A stretch of DNA of 64,000 bases from Mucilaginibacter rigui. GTDB lineage: Bacteria; Bacteroidota; Bacteroidia; Sphingobacteriales; Sphingobacteriaceae. The notes beneath the pieces are model-generated. The model ran no database searches and was not told the origin of the DNA. It saw only the letters and a list, made by a program, of their open reading frames with translations. The stretch's first letter is position 1. Each line of letters opens with the position of its first letter. The stretch spans positions 682,001 through 746,000 of the forward strand of contig NZ_JACWMW010000001.1 of the NCBI RefSeq assembly GCF_014773275.1, read 5' to 3'. The translations under genes and the position numbers were made by a program. This document shows, piece by piece, positions 46,621 to 55,074 of this stretch.

Positions 46621-46676
46621 CTCTTACTGGTAAAGTAAAAGTAGTAACCATAAAAATATGCACGTGATGTAGTCAT
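46611..46676 (-). CDS. pheL: Phe/Tyr-rich leader peptide of pheA
   Basis: A 21-codon frame, too short for ordinary gene calling, starts at the ATG at 46676 and ends at TGA 46613-46611. The central stretch AYFYGYYFYF has five Tyr and three Phe codons in ten. When charged tRNA-Phe or tRNA-Tyr is short the ribosome should stall here and free the antiterminator (see 46550-46620). Since the operon contains general aromatic genes, sensing both amino acids makes sense. Confidence 0.85.
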   Translation of the reverse strand: MTTSRAYFYGYYFYFTSKSRD

Positions 46677-46900
46677 TTGTTTTTGTTATGGTGTAAATGT
46701 ACAAGTAAAAATTAATTTGTCAATAGATAATTTTATTTTTTGTAAAATAGTTAAGGCTAACAGAATATAATTTGTTAAAAATGACCATTGGCTTACTTGT
46801 TACGTTATCCGGATGTTCGGTTTTTAAGTATAAATGTCCAACATTAATGGTATAAAATATTAAATTTATAAACCTTAACATCATAACCTATTCAATAGTC

Positions 46901-47458
46901 ATGACCTTTGACCATATTAAAACCATACTGGGTATTATTTTAGGCTTAAGTATAGCCCATTTAATTAAAGGCCTTATTAAGTTTGTACAACACCCCAAAC
47001 TGGCCAAACCTTACTGGCTGCACTTATTGTGGTGCGTGTATGTCCTGCTGCTGATCATGCACTTTTGGTGGTGGGAATCGCAGCTGCGGGTAATAAACCA
47101 CTGGACTTTCATTGAATACTTTTTCCTGTTTATTTATATCTCGGTATATTACTTCCTGTGTTCGTTGCTCCTGCCCGAAAATATGGAGGATTATGCGGGA
47201 TACTACAATTATTTCTACTCCCGCAAAAAATGGATCTTCGGTACGCTGGGGTTAAGCTTTATACTCGATTTTATAGATACCTATATCAAAGGGAAGGCCT
47301 ATTACTCGGCACATTACGGCTGGGAGTATCCCGCAAGGAATATATCGCACCTGGTACTGTGCGTCATCGCCATGAACACCAGCAATAAAAAATTCCATGC
47401 GGCACTGGTAATTGTGTTTATGGTTTACGAGCTGAGTTATATTTACAGGCTGTTTTAA
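46901..47458 (+). CDS. Polytopic membrane protein of unknown function
   Basis: 185 residues, about five to six membrane helices, rich in Trp and Tyr (LHLLWCVYVLLLIMHFWWWES). A short charged loop (PENMEDYAGYYNYFYSRKK) splits the helices. No family recognised; inner membrane. Confidence 0.7.
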   Translation: MTFDHIKTILGIILGLSIAHLIKGLIKFVQHPKLAKPYWLHLLWCVYVLLLIMHFWWWESQLRVINHWTFIEYFFLFIYISVYYFLCSLLLPENMEDYAGYYNYFYSRKKWIFGTLGLSFILDFIDTYIKGKAYYSAHYGWEYPARNISHLVLCVIAMNTSNKKFHAALVIVFMVYELSYIYRLF

Positions 47459-47465
47459 AAACGCT

Positions 47466-47969
47466 TTACTGTAATACAATATCAATATCGGCAGTTATTT
47501 TATTTTTTTCATTTTGGTTATCAAAAAAGCGGACAGATACATGGTAGGTTTCACCTGCCACAAACGGGGGATAAAGTGTAACCCTTGCAGATAACGTTGT
47601 TGCACCTTCGGGGGGAAGCCCGCTGCTTGAAATGTCGGACATAGCGTTGTCAATGTGGCCAACCGTTTTACCGCTTTTATCTTTAATAGTAATTTCGCAA
47701 CCCGGGTAAGCTTTACCATCTTTTAAGGTGTAGTTACCTACGCCGGTCGCTAATATCAAAAAAGTAGAATTGAGCGGTATTTTATTTGATGAAAGCCGTT
47801 CTTTAGAACTATTCGCTAAAAACACATCTTCAACCGAGAAACCGTAGTACGAACTTGAAAGCCCGGTTTTTAAATCTTTGTTTGTACCGGCGCTAAAATG
47901 GCATCCTGTTAAGGTTGTAATTGATAATAATAGAAAAGCGATACAGGTTAAAGGTGTTATATTTTTCAT
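47466..47969 (-). CDS. Lipoprotein of unknown function
   Basis: From the ATG at 47969 (an earlier ATG at 47993 is less likely) the product starts MKNITPLTCIAFLLLSI and has the lipobox LTGC. The mature part is an immunoglobulin-like beta sandwich by its pattern, with two cysteines (one is the lipid anchor, the other in YPGCEI). No enzyme motif. Confidence 0.7.
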   Translation of the reverse strand: MKNITPLTCIAFLLLSITTLTGCHFSAGTNKDLKTGLSSSYYGFSVEDVFLANSSKERLSSNKIPLNSTFLILATGVGNYTLKDGKAYPGCEITIKDKSGKTVGHIDNAMSDISSSGLPPEGATTLSARVTLYPPFVAGETYHVSVRFFDNQNEKNKITADIDIVLQ

Positions 47970-48061
47970 GGGTGGTTTAACAGAATAACCCACGCTCGCA
48001 ATAAAAGTTTGCGTAATAAGGCTTTAGGTATTTTGCGCTCATGCGGGGCGCATGCTTGCGC

Positions 48062-48955
48062 CTAAACAGGCAATTTTTTATACTCCCTTTGCAACACTCT
48101 TGCCGTTTGCGTGCTGCCGTCGTGGCTCCAGCCGGGAGGGTTAAACAGGTATTTTAGCTTATTGCTGATGCCGGGCGCGTGTTTAACATCGCGGAGCAAG
48201 GCTTTCCATTCATGGAAGAGGACGTTTACCGGCCCCATGTTTTCGGGCTGGTGAGTAAGGCCGTATTTAACAGGCTCGTCTGCGTCTTCATCATGGAAGG
48301 TGCCGAAAAGCCTGTCCCACAGTATCAGCACCATGCCCATATTTTTATCAAGATAAGGGATGTTTGACGCGTGGTGCACCCGGTGATGCGCCGGTGTTAC
48401 AAAAATAAGCCCGTACCACTTTGGCAAGGGGATTTTGTATTGCGTGTGTACCAAATTGCCATACAGCTGCGTTACCAGGTAGGCGTACAAAATATCGACC
48501 GCGTTAAAACCCATAAAGGCCAGCGGCAGGTAAAAAAAAGTGCGGTATAAAGGCTCGAACACGGTAGAACGGAACCCCGTTGTAAAGTTAAAATGCTCTG
48601 ACGAGTGGTGCGTAACATGCATGGCCCAAAACAGGCGGCAATAATGCCCGGTGTAATGCAGTACCCAGTACAGGAAATCCTGTACCACTACAAGCACAAA
48701 CCAATACAGTACCGCGTTATTTATCTGGAACAGCCTGAACTGGTAAGCATAACTGAGCAAAAAGAACGTACTGCCGTTTACCGCCAGGTTAAGCAAAAAC
48801 GCGAGTGTGGTTAAGTATATATTGGTGAGGGTGTCGCGCTTTTCATAGTAATGGCGGTTATCGCGGTAGCTAAACCACATTTCGGTGAGGGTAAGCACCA
48901 CCAGCAGGCCTATTAATACAATAACAGCTTCTTTACGGGTATCTAAAGGGGGCAT
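48062..48955 (-). CDS. Sterol desaturase/fatty acid hydroxylase family protein
   Basis: 297 residues with about four membrane helices and the di-iron histidine boxes LHYTGH, HVTHHSSEH and HHRVHHA. Members hydroxylate or desaturate lipids at the membrane. It starts one base after the aroB stop on the same strand, but there is no pathway link I can see. Confidence 0.9.
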   Translation of the reverse strand: MPPLDTRKEAVIVLIGLLVVLTLTEMWFSYRDNRHYYEKRDTLTNIYLTTLAFLLNLAVNGSTFFLLSYAYQFRLFQINNAVLYWFVLVVVQDFLYWVLHYTGHYCRLFWAMHVTHHSSEHFNFTTGFRSTVFEPLYRTFFYLPLAFMGFNAVDILYAYLVTQLYGNLVHTQYKIPLPKWYGLIFVTPAHHRVHHASNIPYLDKNMGMVLILWDRLFGTFHDEDADEPVKYGLTHQPENMGPVNVLFHEWKALLRDVKHAPGISNKLKYLFNPPGWSHDGSTQTARVLQREYKKLPV

Positions 48956-48956
48956 C

Positions 48957-50015
48957 TTACAGCGTGGCGTAATATCTTAAACTATCGCAAAGTTCGCTTT
49001 CCGTGCAGATATTATCAATACTGTATTCACCAATATGTTTCAGCAGCGTGCAATTTATTTGGCCGTTCTGGTTCTTTTTATCCTTTGCCATGTGCTCCAG
49101 CAAGGTTGGGAAGGTGTCTTCCAATACCTTGTAGCGCGGGTAAAGGTGGATAAGCACTTCGGTAACTTCCAATAGCTCGCTATCCGGCAGGCCAATTTTT
49201 TTGTTGGCTAACCAGGCCTCGCAGATCATGCCTATGGCAATGGCTTCGCCATGCGAAAGCGGATCGGCATCATTCATCAGTGAGTAGGTCTCTACCGCGT
49301 GGCCAACGGTATGGCCAAAATTTAAGGCTTTGCGGATGCCTCTCTCGTGCGGGTCGGCAATCACCACTTCATTTTTTATCTCAACAGAGCGGTGTACCAA
49401 CTCGTCGGATGGTAAACTCAGGTCACTTACTTTTAACTGGTCCCAGTAGGCTTTATCTACAATAAGGCCGTGTTTCAGCATTTCTGCCAGGCCGGAAAGG
49501 ATCTGGCGCGGGGGCAGGGTTTTAAGGAACCCGCCATGCATAAATACAGCTTTGGGTTGCGTGAACGTACCAATGATGTTTTTGATGCCATCTACATCAA
49601 CCCCGGTTTTACCACCAACAGATGCATCAACCTGCGAAAGCAGGGTAGTGGGTACCTGTACAAAATCTATCCCGCGTTTATAGGTGGAGGCTACAAAGCC
49701 GCCCATATCGGTAATAACACCACCGCCCAGGTTTATCATCAGGGCTTTGCGGTCGGCACCAAAATCTATCAGTGTTTTCCAGATGCCAATACAAAAATCA
49801 ATGGTTTTGCTTTCTTCGCCGGCGTTTACCTCAATCAGGTCGTAGTTGTCCAGGTGGTCTAAGTGTTCCTTTACAATAGGCAGGCAATACTCGGTTGTGT
49901 GTTCATCTGTAAGGATAAAAACTCTTGAGTAATTGCCCTGCTCAATAAAATTCACCAGCCGGGTAAGGCTGTCTTCAAAATATACGGTGTAACCGTCGCT
50001 CTGTATGTTATTCAT
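48957..50015 (-). CDS. aroB: 3-dehydroquinate synthase
   Basis: 352 residues: the NAD-binding INLGGGVITDMGGF, the PTTLLSQVDASVGGKTGVD signature (in part) and the zinc ligands in LNFGHTVGHA. Second step of the shikimate pathway. Located about 2.4 kb from pheA on the same strand, separated by unrelated genes. Confidence 0.96.
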   Translation of the reverse strand: MNNIQSDGYTVYFEDSLTRLVNFIEQGNYSRVFILTDEHTTEYCLPIVKEHLDHLDNYDLIEVNAGEESKTIDFCIGIWKTLIDFGADRKALMINLGGGVITDMGGFVASTYKRGIDFVQVPTTLLSQVDASVGGKTGVDVDGIKNIIGTFTQPKAVFMHGGFLKTLPPRQILSGLAEMLKHGLIVDKAYWDQLKVSDLSLPSDELVHRSVEIKNEVVIADPHERGIRKALNFGHTVGHAVETYSLMNDADPLSHGEAIAIGMICEAWLANKKIGLPDSELLEVTEVLIHLYPRYKVLEDTFPTLLEHMAKDKKNQNGQINCTLLKHIGEYSIDNICTESELCDSLRYYATL

Positions 50016-50079
50016 CCTGAAACAATTAGTGGGTTAGTGAATTAGTGGTTGGGCCTTATCTGCAATATGCACATCTTTA

Positions 50080-50286
50080 TTATATTGCCCTGATCTGCTT
50101 TCCCCTAAATTCAACCACATCGCCCGGTTTTACCTTAAGGCGTTTACGGTAATCAACCTGGCCATTATAGCTTACTTCGCCCTGCTCAACCACTATCTGG
50201 GCTTCGCCGCCGGTAGGTACCAAACCCGCCGCTTTAAGTAGTTGTATCATTGGGATATAATCGCCTGTTACCTTAAATTCTATCAT
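50080..50286 (-). CDS. Small S4-domain RNA-binding protein (YbcJ-like)
   Basis: 68 residues from the ATG at 50286; the frame extends to 50343 but the extra residues are not S4-like. The domain is the S4 fold: MIQLLKAAGLVPTGGEAQIVVEQGEVSYNG, then RKRLKVKPGDVVEF. Members bind structured RNA, often rRNA. Divergent from the proline dehydrogenase gene. Confidence 0.85.
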   Translation of the reverse strand: MIEFKVTGDYIPMIQLLKAAGLVPTGGEAQIVVEQGEVSYNGQVDYRKRLKVKPGDVVEFRGKQIRAI

Positions 50287-50398
50287 GGGTGGCAAAATTA
50301 AACTATTCGTGCAATAATGAGTTATCATTTTATAATTTTGCACAATACTTCAGGCGGAACATAGTTTATCAATTATGTTCCATGAACAAAAAAATTAC

Positions 50399-51577
50399 AT
50401 GAGTCCAAACGATAAATTATCCTTCGAAAATACCGAGATCGCTTTCCGCCATTCATCCAATACCGACCTTAACCGCGCCTACTGGCTGTTTAAGGTGATC
50501 AATGTGAACTTCCTGGTAAAGATAGGCCCGCCAATAACCAATTTTGCCGTAAAAATAGGCCTCCCTATCAAAGGGCTGATAAAATCGACCATATTTAAAC
50601 ACTTTTGTGGTGGCGAAACTATTGAAGAGTGCAGCACAACCATTAAAAACCTGGCCGATGGCAAGGTAGGTACCATACTTGATTATTCGATAGAAGGGGA
50701 AGACGATGAAAAAGTATTCGACAATACCCGCGACGAGATCATCCGTACCATACTTACCGCATCAAAAAGCAAAAGCATCCCGCTTACCGTTTTTAAAGTG
50801 ACCGGTGTTGGCCGTTTTGGCTTGCTGGAGCGATTAGACGAAGGCGTTAAACTTAGTGTTGATGAGCAGATAGAATGGCAAACCGTACAGGATAGGGTGC
50901 TGGCCATTTGTGAGATGGCACATTCAGAAGGTGTACCGGTGATGATTGATGCTGAGGAAAGCTGGATCCAGAAAACGATTGATAACCTCGCGCTGAACAT
51001 GATGCGTTTTTTTAATAAAGAAAAAGCTATTGTTTATAACACCTACCAGTTATACCGCCACGATAAGCTGGCATCAATCATACAAGACCACTCGGTTGCA
51101 GAGGAAGAAGGTTTTATACTGGGCGCTAAAATTGTACGCGGCGCTTATATGGAGAAAGAGCGTAAACGTGCGGAAGAAAGGGGCTACCCGTCGCCGATAC
51201 AGCCCAACAAAGAATCGACCGACCGCGATTATAACGACGCACTTATTTATTGTGCCGATAACATCAGCAATATTGCCATTGTTGCCGGTACCCATAACGA
51301 AGAAAGCTGCCGCCTGCTGGCCGAGCTGCTGAACGAAAAGCAGATAGAACATAAAAACCCGCACGTGTATTTTTCGCAGCTTTTAGGCATGAGCGATAAC
51401 CTGAGTTTTAACCTGGCCAACGCTAACTATAACGTGGCTAAATATGTGCCTTACGGCCCTATTAAAGCGGTGTTGCCATACCTGTTTAGGCGCGCGCAAG
51501 AGAATACCGCCATTGCAGGCCAAATGAGCCGCGAGCTGAGTTTAATTGTTAAAGAGAAAAAGAGAAGGAATAGCTAA
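50399..51577 (+). CDS. Proline dehydrogenase
   Basis: About 392 residues (an ATG at 50375 adds eight). FAD-dependent TIM barrel with VTGVGRFGLLERL, the AEESW and YNTYQLYR strands, KIVRGAYMEKERKRA, and the C-terminal YVPYGPIKAVLPYLFRRAQEN substrate motif. Oxidises proline to pyrroline-5-carboxylate; no P5C dehydrogenase adjacent. Confidence 0.92.
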   Translation: MSPNDKLSFENTEIAFRHSSNTDLNRAYWLFKVINVNFLVKIGPPITNFAVKIGLPIKGLIKSTIFKHFCGGETIEECSTTIKNLADGKVGTILDYSIEGEDDEKVFDNTRDEIIRTILTASKSKSIPLTVFKVTGVGRFGLLERLDEGVKLSVDEQIEWQTVQDRVLAICEMAHSEGVPVMIDAEESWIQKTIDNLALNMMRFFNKEKAIVYNTYQLYRHDKLASIIQDHSVAEEEGFILGAKIVRGAYMEKERKRAEERGYPSPIQPNKESTDRDYNDALIYCADNISNIAIVAGTHNEESCRLLAELLNEKQIEHKNPHVYFSQLLGMSDNLSFNLANANYNVAKYVPYGPIKAVLPYLFRRAQENTAIAGQMSRELSLIVKEKKRRNS

Positions 51578-51584
51578 ATTTTTT

Positions 51585-51717
51585 AATTCCCTCCCTTGGG
51601 AGGGTTAGGGAGGGGTTCGCATTGTGTATATTGAAGCATGTATGGCCTAAAACCCCTCCCTGCCATTATGCTTGCCTACTACACCCCTCCCGAGGGAGGG
51701 AATGGAGGTGGCCTAAT
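51585..51717. repeat. G-rich palindromic intergenic element with quadruplex motif
   Basis: CCCTCCCTTGGGAGGG is immediately followed by TTAGGGAGGGG; a mirror copy (ACCCCTCCC...CCCTCCCGAGGGAGGG) ends about 100 bp later. At 51598-51615 four runs of at least three G separated by 1, 3 and 1 bases meet the G-quadruplex pattern. The wording is that of a dispersed element of related genomes. It also overlaps the very end of the DinB gene. Confidence 0.65.
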
Positions 51718-52189
51718 CCCGTATCACATCTGTATCTACAGGGATGTAGCCCAATTGCCTGCTCATATTTATTACCTGGCCCTTATGGTGAAATTCGTGC
51801 GTTATAACGTGCGTGAATATTTCAAAGGGCGACCGTTTAAGGGTGTTGCCATCAGGGCGGGTAATGACCCTTTGCTGCTCCAGTGAGTCTTTGAAGTTTT
51901 GCAGAAATTCATTCACAAGTAAATCTACCTGCCGGTACGCGTTACATACAGAAATTAGGTCGCTGTGTTCCTCCTCCTTAAAATAGGGCCGCTGATGTTG
52001 CATTACACTTTTTGCCAGCCAAAATAAATAACAATTAGCCACATGCATTAGCTGCGTTACCATACTTTCATTATTGAAGGACGGCAGCCTGGTAAGCATA
52101 TGCTCTGTTTTTATTGTTTCACAATAATCAAACAATGCCCCGCGTGCGGATAAAACCAGGTGGTATTGATGTAATAGCGCTGAATACAT
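51713..52189 (-). CDS. DinB-family protein
   Basis: 158 residues; four-helix bundle with metal-ligand pattern LMHVANCY and THEFHHKGQ, typical of DinB_2-like proteins. Distant from the DinB protein at 38253-38765. Function unknown. Confidence 0.82.
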   Translation of the reverse strand: MYSALLHQYHLVLSARGALFDYCETIKTEHMLTRLPSFNNESMVTQLMHVANCYLFWLAKSVMQHQRPYFKEEEHSDLISVCNAYRQVDLLVNEFLQNFKDSLEQQRVITRPDGNTLKRSPFEIFTHVITHEFHHKGQVINMSRQLGYIPVDTDVIRD

Positions 52190-52208
52190 ATCACTTACTA
52201 TTCAATAA

Positions 52209-52841
52209 TTAAACCAAATGTTCGCGTTCGGCAAATGCAGCAAGTGTATCGGGGGCAGTCATTAAAAAGGTTTGGATGCCCAGGGTTTTAGCGGCCTCTA
52301 AATGCTGCGGACTGTCATCAATAAACAGGGTTTCTTCCGGTTTTAAATTATTCTCGGCCAGTACCTGCTCAAAAAAATCTATTTGTGGTTTGCGTTTGCC
52401 TACTAAATGCGAGTAATAAGTTTTCTCGAACAAATGCTCGTTATCATCAAAGCCAAAATCGGTTTTCAGGTAGTTCATGATGTAGGTGTAATGGATATCG
52501 TTGATGTTGCTGAGTAAAAAGGTGCGGTATTTCTCTTTAAATTTTAACAATAATTCGTGATTCCCGGGTGCAATACCAAGCAGAAGACTGTTCCAGGCGT
52601 CGGTAATTTGCTGATCGGTAACGGCAGGGTTGTCAATTATTTGCTTTACATAGCCTCTGAATTCATCAGATGTTACTTCTCCACGATCAAATTTATCAAA
52701 TATTTGGTCCTGCTTACGGTGACCGAAAAATTCATCAGGATTGCTGATACCCAATTGCTTAAATGCCTGCTGTGCTTTGCGGAAGTCGATACTGAAGATA
52801 ACGTTACCATAATCGAATATGATATTTTTAATATTTTTCAT
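52209..52841 (-). CDS. HAD-family phosphatase
   Basis: 210 residues: motif I FDYGNVIF, motif II LLSNINDIH, Lys of motif III in VGKRKPQI, and motif IV LFIDDSPQHLEAA. HAD-IA subfamily, related to YihX-like glucose-1-phosphatases and epoxide-hydrolase N-terminal phosphatases. Starts 65 bp before the tRNA gene on the opposite strand. Confidence 0.88.
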   Translation of the reverse strand: MKNIKNIIFDYGNVIFSIDFRKAQQAFKQLGISNPDEFFGHRKQDQIFDKFDRGEVTSDEFRGYVKQIIDNPAVTDQQITDAWNSLLLGIAPGNHELLLKFKEKYRTFLLSNINDIHYTYIMNYLKTDFGFDDNEHLFEKTYYSHLVGKRKPQIDFFEQVLAENNLKPEETLFIDDSPQHLEAAKTLGIQTFLMTAPDTLAAFAEREHLV

Positions 52842-52906
52842 TTTTGGCTTTTGTAATTGCGTTCAAATCCGTAATATTGCGGCCTCGAAAATAGTAAATA
52901 TTTTCT

Positions 52907-52980
52907 GCGCCTATAGCTCAGTTGGTTAGAGTAGAAGACTCATAATCTTTTGGTCCCTGGTTCGAGCCCAGGTGGGCGCA
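52907..52980 (+). tRNA. tRNA-Met (anticodon CAT)
   Basis: 74 nt. Acceptor GCGCCTA pairs with TGGGCGC; D stem GCTC/GAGT; anticodon loop CTCATAA; T arm CCTGG TTCGAGC CCAGG. CCA is not encoded. The G1-C72 pair argues against initiator tRNA; elongator Met is likely, tRNA-Ile(CAU) cannot be excluded from sequence alone. Confidence 0.92.
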
Positions 52981-53003
52981 CAAATGAAGTTTAACCGCTT
53001 CTT

Positions 53004-53037
53004 AAAACCCTCTAAATCGCTGATTTAGAGGGTTTTT
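53004..53037 (+). terminator. Intrinsic terminator of the tRNA gene
   Basis: AAAACCCTCTAAATC and GATTTAGAGGGTTTTT form a long stem with a 3-nt loop, 24 bp after the tRNA. Confidence 0.9.
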
Positions 53038-53099
53038 ATTTTATTCCAATCCTTACGAACGCACCCAACGCAATTGTCACCCTCTTATCATAAAGCATT

Positions 53100-53145
53100 A
53101 ATATACTAAAAAGTATTTTTAATTAAACTTTTTAGTATATTTTTG
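53100..53145 (+). promoter_or_regulatory. TetR operators and promoter of the TetR gene
   Basis: AATATACTAAAAAGT (53100-53114) and its exact reverse complement (53127-53141) form a 15-bp inverted repeat. Each arm is itself near-palindromic: the unit is ATACTAAAAAGTAT. The -7 box TATTTTTG (53138-53145) overlaps the second arm, so bound repressor should block transcription. A third copy lies at 53873-53886 in front of the old-yellow-enzyme operon. Confidence 0.75.
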
Positions 53146-53168
53146 CATGGTAAAACTTATATATTGAT

Positions 53169-53759
53169 ATGCTTACCAAAGCTGAAAGAACCAAGCAATT
53201 TATACTGGAAACGGCGGCGCCCATTTTTAATCAGAAAGGTATATCCGGGGCGAATATAGATGATGTGCTCGCAGCTACGAAGCTGACAAAAGGATGCCTT
53301 TACGGTCATTTTGAAGGTAAAGAAGATTTGGCGCTGCAGGTTGTTAACTATATGTTGGCTACCAACGGCGAAAAAATTATGCAGGCCATCAGTAAGGGTA
53401 AAACTGCAAAGGCCAAGGTTTTTGCTTATCTTGATTTCTATAAAGATCCCTTGAATACCTACCTGAAAGGTGGGTGTCCGGTATGTAATATCGCCGTGGA
53501 ATCTGACGATAATTTTCCGGCTATCAAAGAAAAGATAGCAGGTGTTATCCGCCATGGCCAGGAATTGTTTGTGAGTATTTTAAACCAGGGCATTGAGAAA
53601 GGGGAGTTTTCTGATAACCTCGACCCTGTACTTTACGCTTTTAAAGCTGTTTCCGCCGTTGAAGGAGCCGTTGTAATGTGCAGGGCGCTGAATACAGCAA
53701 AGCCTATGGTGGGCTTGCTCAAGAGTCTGAAAGCAGAGTTAGAGGGTTATGTGATATAA
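53169..53759 (+). CDS. TetR-family regulator of the OYE operon
   Basis: 196 residues. N-terminal helix-turn-helix (GANIDDVLAATKLTKGCLYGHF) and a ligand domain with GGCPVCN and RALNTAKP, typical of electrophile-responsive TetR proteins; the two cysteines of CPVC could sense reactive compounds. The shared operator upstream and before 53947 supports autoregulation and control of the downstream operon. Confidence 0.88.
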   Translation: MLTKAERTKQFILETAAPIFNQKGISGANIDDVLAATKLTKGCLYGHFEGKEDLALQVVNYMLATNGEKIMQAISKGKTAKAKVFAYLDFYKDPLNTYLKGGCPVCNIAVESDDNFPAIKEKIAGVIRHGQELFVSILNQGIEKGEFSDNLDPVLYAFKAVSAVEGAVVMCRALNTAKPMVGLLKSLKAELEGYVI

Positions 53760-53872
53760 TTTTCATGAAACACCCCGAAGCTCTTTACACGAGGTTTTTA
53801 TTGGATCCGTGTTATGCAGCAAGTTATTCTGGGATCAAGCAAGTAATATCAAAGTTTTTGATGAATTAAAAT

Positions 53873-53886
53873 ATACTAAAAAGTAC
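53873..53886 (+). promoter_or_regulatory. Third copy of the TetR operator
   Basis: ATACTAAAAAGTAC matches the two sites at 53103-53116 and 53125-53138 (reverse). It lies 61-74 bp before the OYE start codon. Confidence 0.7.
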
Positions 53887-53946
53887 AAAATAAACCACAG
53901 AAGGATAGCCGGCCAAACCAGGCCCTGATCAATTAAAAATAAAGCA

Positions 53947-55044
53947 ATGAACGACCAAATTATTTTTGAGCCCTATAATTTAAATGGCCTTCAACTGAGC
54001 AACCGCATCGTAATGGCACCTATGACCCGCAGCCGGTCTGATAATCCGGGCAATGTGGCCACGGAACTAACAGCATGCTATTACCGGCAGCGCGCCTCGG
54101 CAGGGCTGATCATTACCGAAGGAACTTATGTTAGCCGCGACGCCGTAGGCTATGTTAATGTTCCCGGAATCTATACAAAAGAACAGGTTAAAGGCTGGAA
54201 ACTGGTTACCGATGCGGTGCACGGGCAGGGTGGAAAAATTTTCGCCCAGTTATGGCACGTGGGGCGTTTATCGCACCCGGACCTGCTGGATGGCGAACTA
54301 CCGTTAGCACCTTCCGCATTGAATCCACTAGCCAAGGCATTCACCCCTGAAGGCTTTAAAGATACAGTTGATGCCAGGGAAATGACAGTTGAGCAGATAA
54401 AAAAAACCATCAACGATTTTAAGCAGGCTGCCGCAAACGCGGTGGAAGCGGGTTTCGACGGCGTGGAACTGCATGCAGCCAATGGTTACCTCTTACATCA
54501 GTTTTTTAACCTCTATTCCAATAAACGCCAGGATCAATATGGCGGTTCTATCAAGAACCGCGCGCGTATATTATTCGACATTCTGGATGCATTGCGTTCT
54601 GTGATCGACATGAAGAAAGTAGGTGTAAGACTAAACCCTTCCCTCCACGGTATCCAGGGGATGATGCTCGACGAGGAAACGATCGCCGTACACGATTATA
54701 TAGTCGCCAAATTGAATGAATATGAACTGGCTTACCTACACCTGACTGAGCCATTTACCGATGTATCGGGTAATCCCTGGGGTATTGAAGAAGTGGCTAA
54801 ACGTTACCGCCCACTCTATAATGGCACTATCATCATAAACCGTGGATTTAACAAGGCAAAAGCCAGCAAGGTATTGAACGATGGTGATGCCGACCTGGTA
54901 TCATTCGGGGTTCCCTTTATTGCCAATCCGGATCTTGTTGAACGCTTTAAAGCAGATGCACCGCTCAACCAGGCCGACCCATCAACATTTTATACACCAG
55001 GAGAAAAAGGGTATACCGATTATCCGGTGATGGCTGGACAATAA
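53947..55044 (+). CDS. nemA: Old yellow enzyme family alkene reductase
   Basis: 365 residues, FMN TIM barrel: NRIVMAPMTRSR, AQLWHVGR, GFDGVELHAANGYLLHQF and the NKRQDQYGGSIKNR FMN-phosphate region. Reduces activated alkenes and nitro compounds with NADPH. First gene of a TetR-controlled operon with two SDRs and an MDR reductase. Confidence 0.92.
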   Translation: MNDQIIFEPYNLNGLQLSNRIVMAPMTRSRSDNPGNVATELTACYYRQRASAGLIITEGTYVSRDAVGYVNVPGIYTKEQVKGWKLVTDAVHGQGGKIFAQLWHVGRLSHPDLLDGELPLAPSALNPLAKAFTPEGFKDTVDAREMTVEQIKKTINDFKQAAANAVEAGFDGVELHAANGYLLHQFFNLYSNKRQDQYGGSIKNRARILFDILDALRSVIDMKKVGVRLNPSLHGIQGMMLDEETIAVHDYIVAKLNEYELAYLHLTEPFTDVSGNPWGIEEVAKRYRPLYNGTIIINRGFNKAKASKVLNDGDADLVSFGVPFIANPDLVERFKADAPLNQADPSTFYTPGEKGYTDYPVMAGQ

Positions 55045-55074
55045 TGCTTTTTTAAATAATTAAAAAACATCAAA

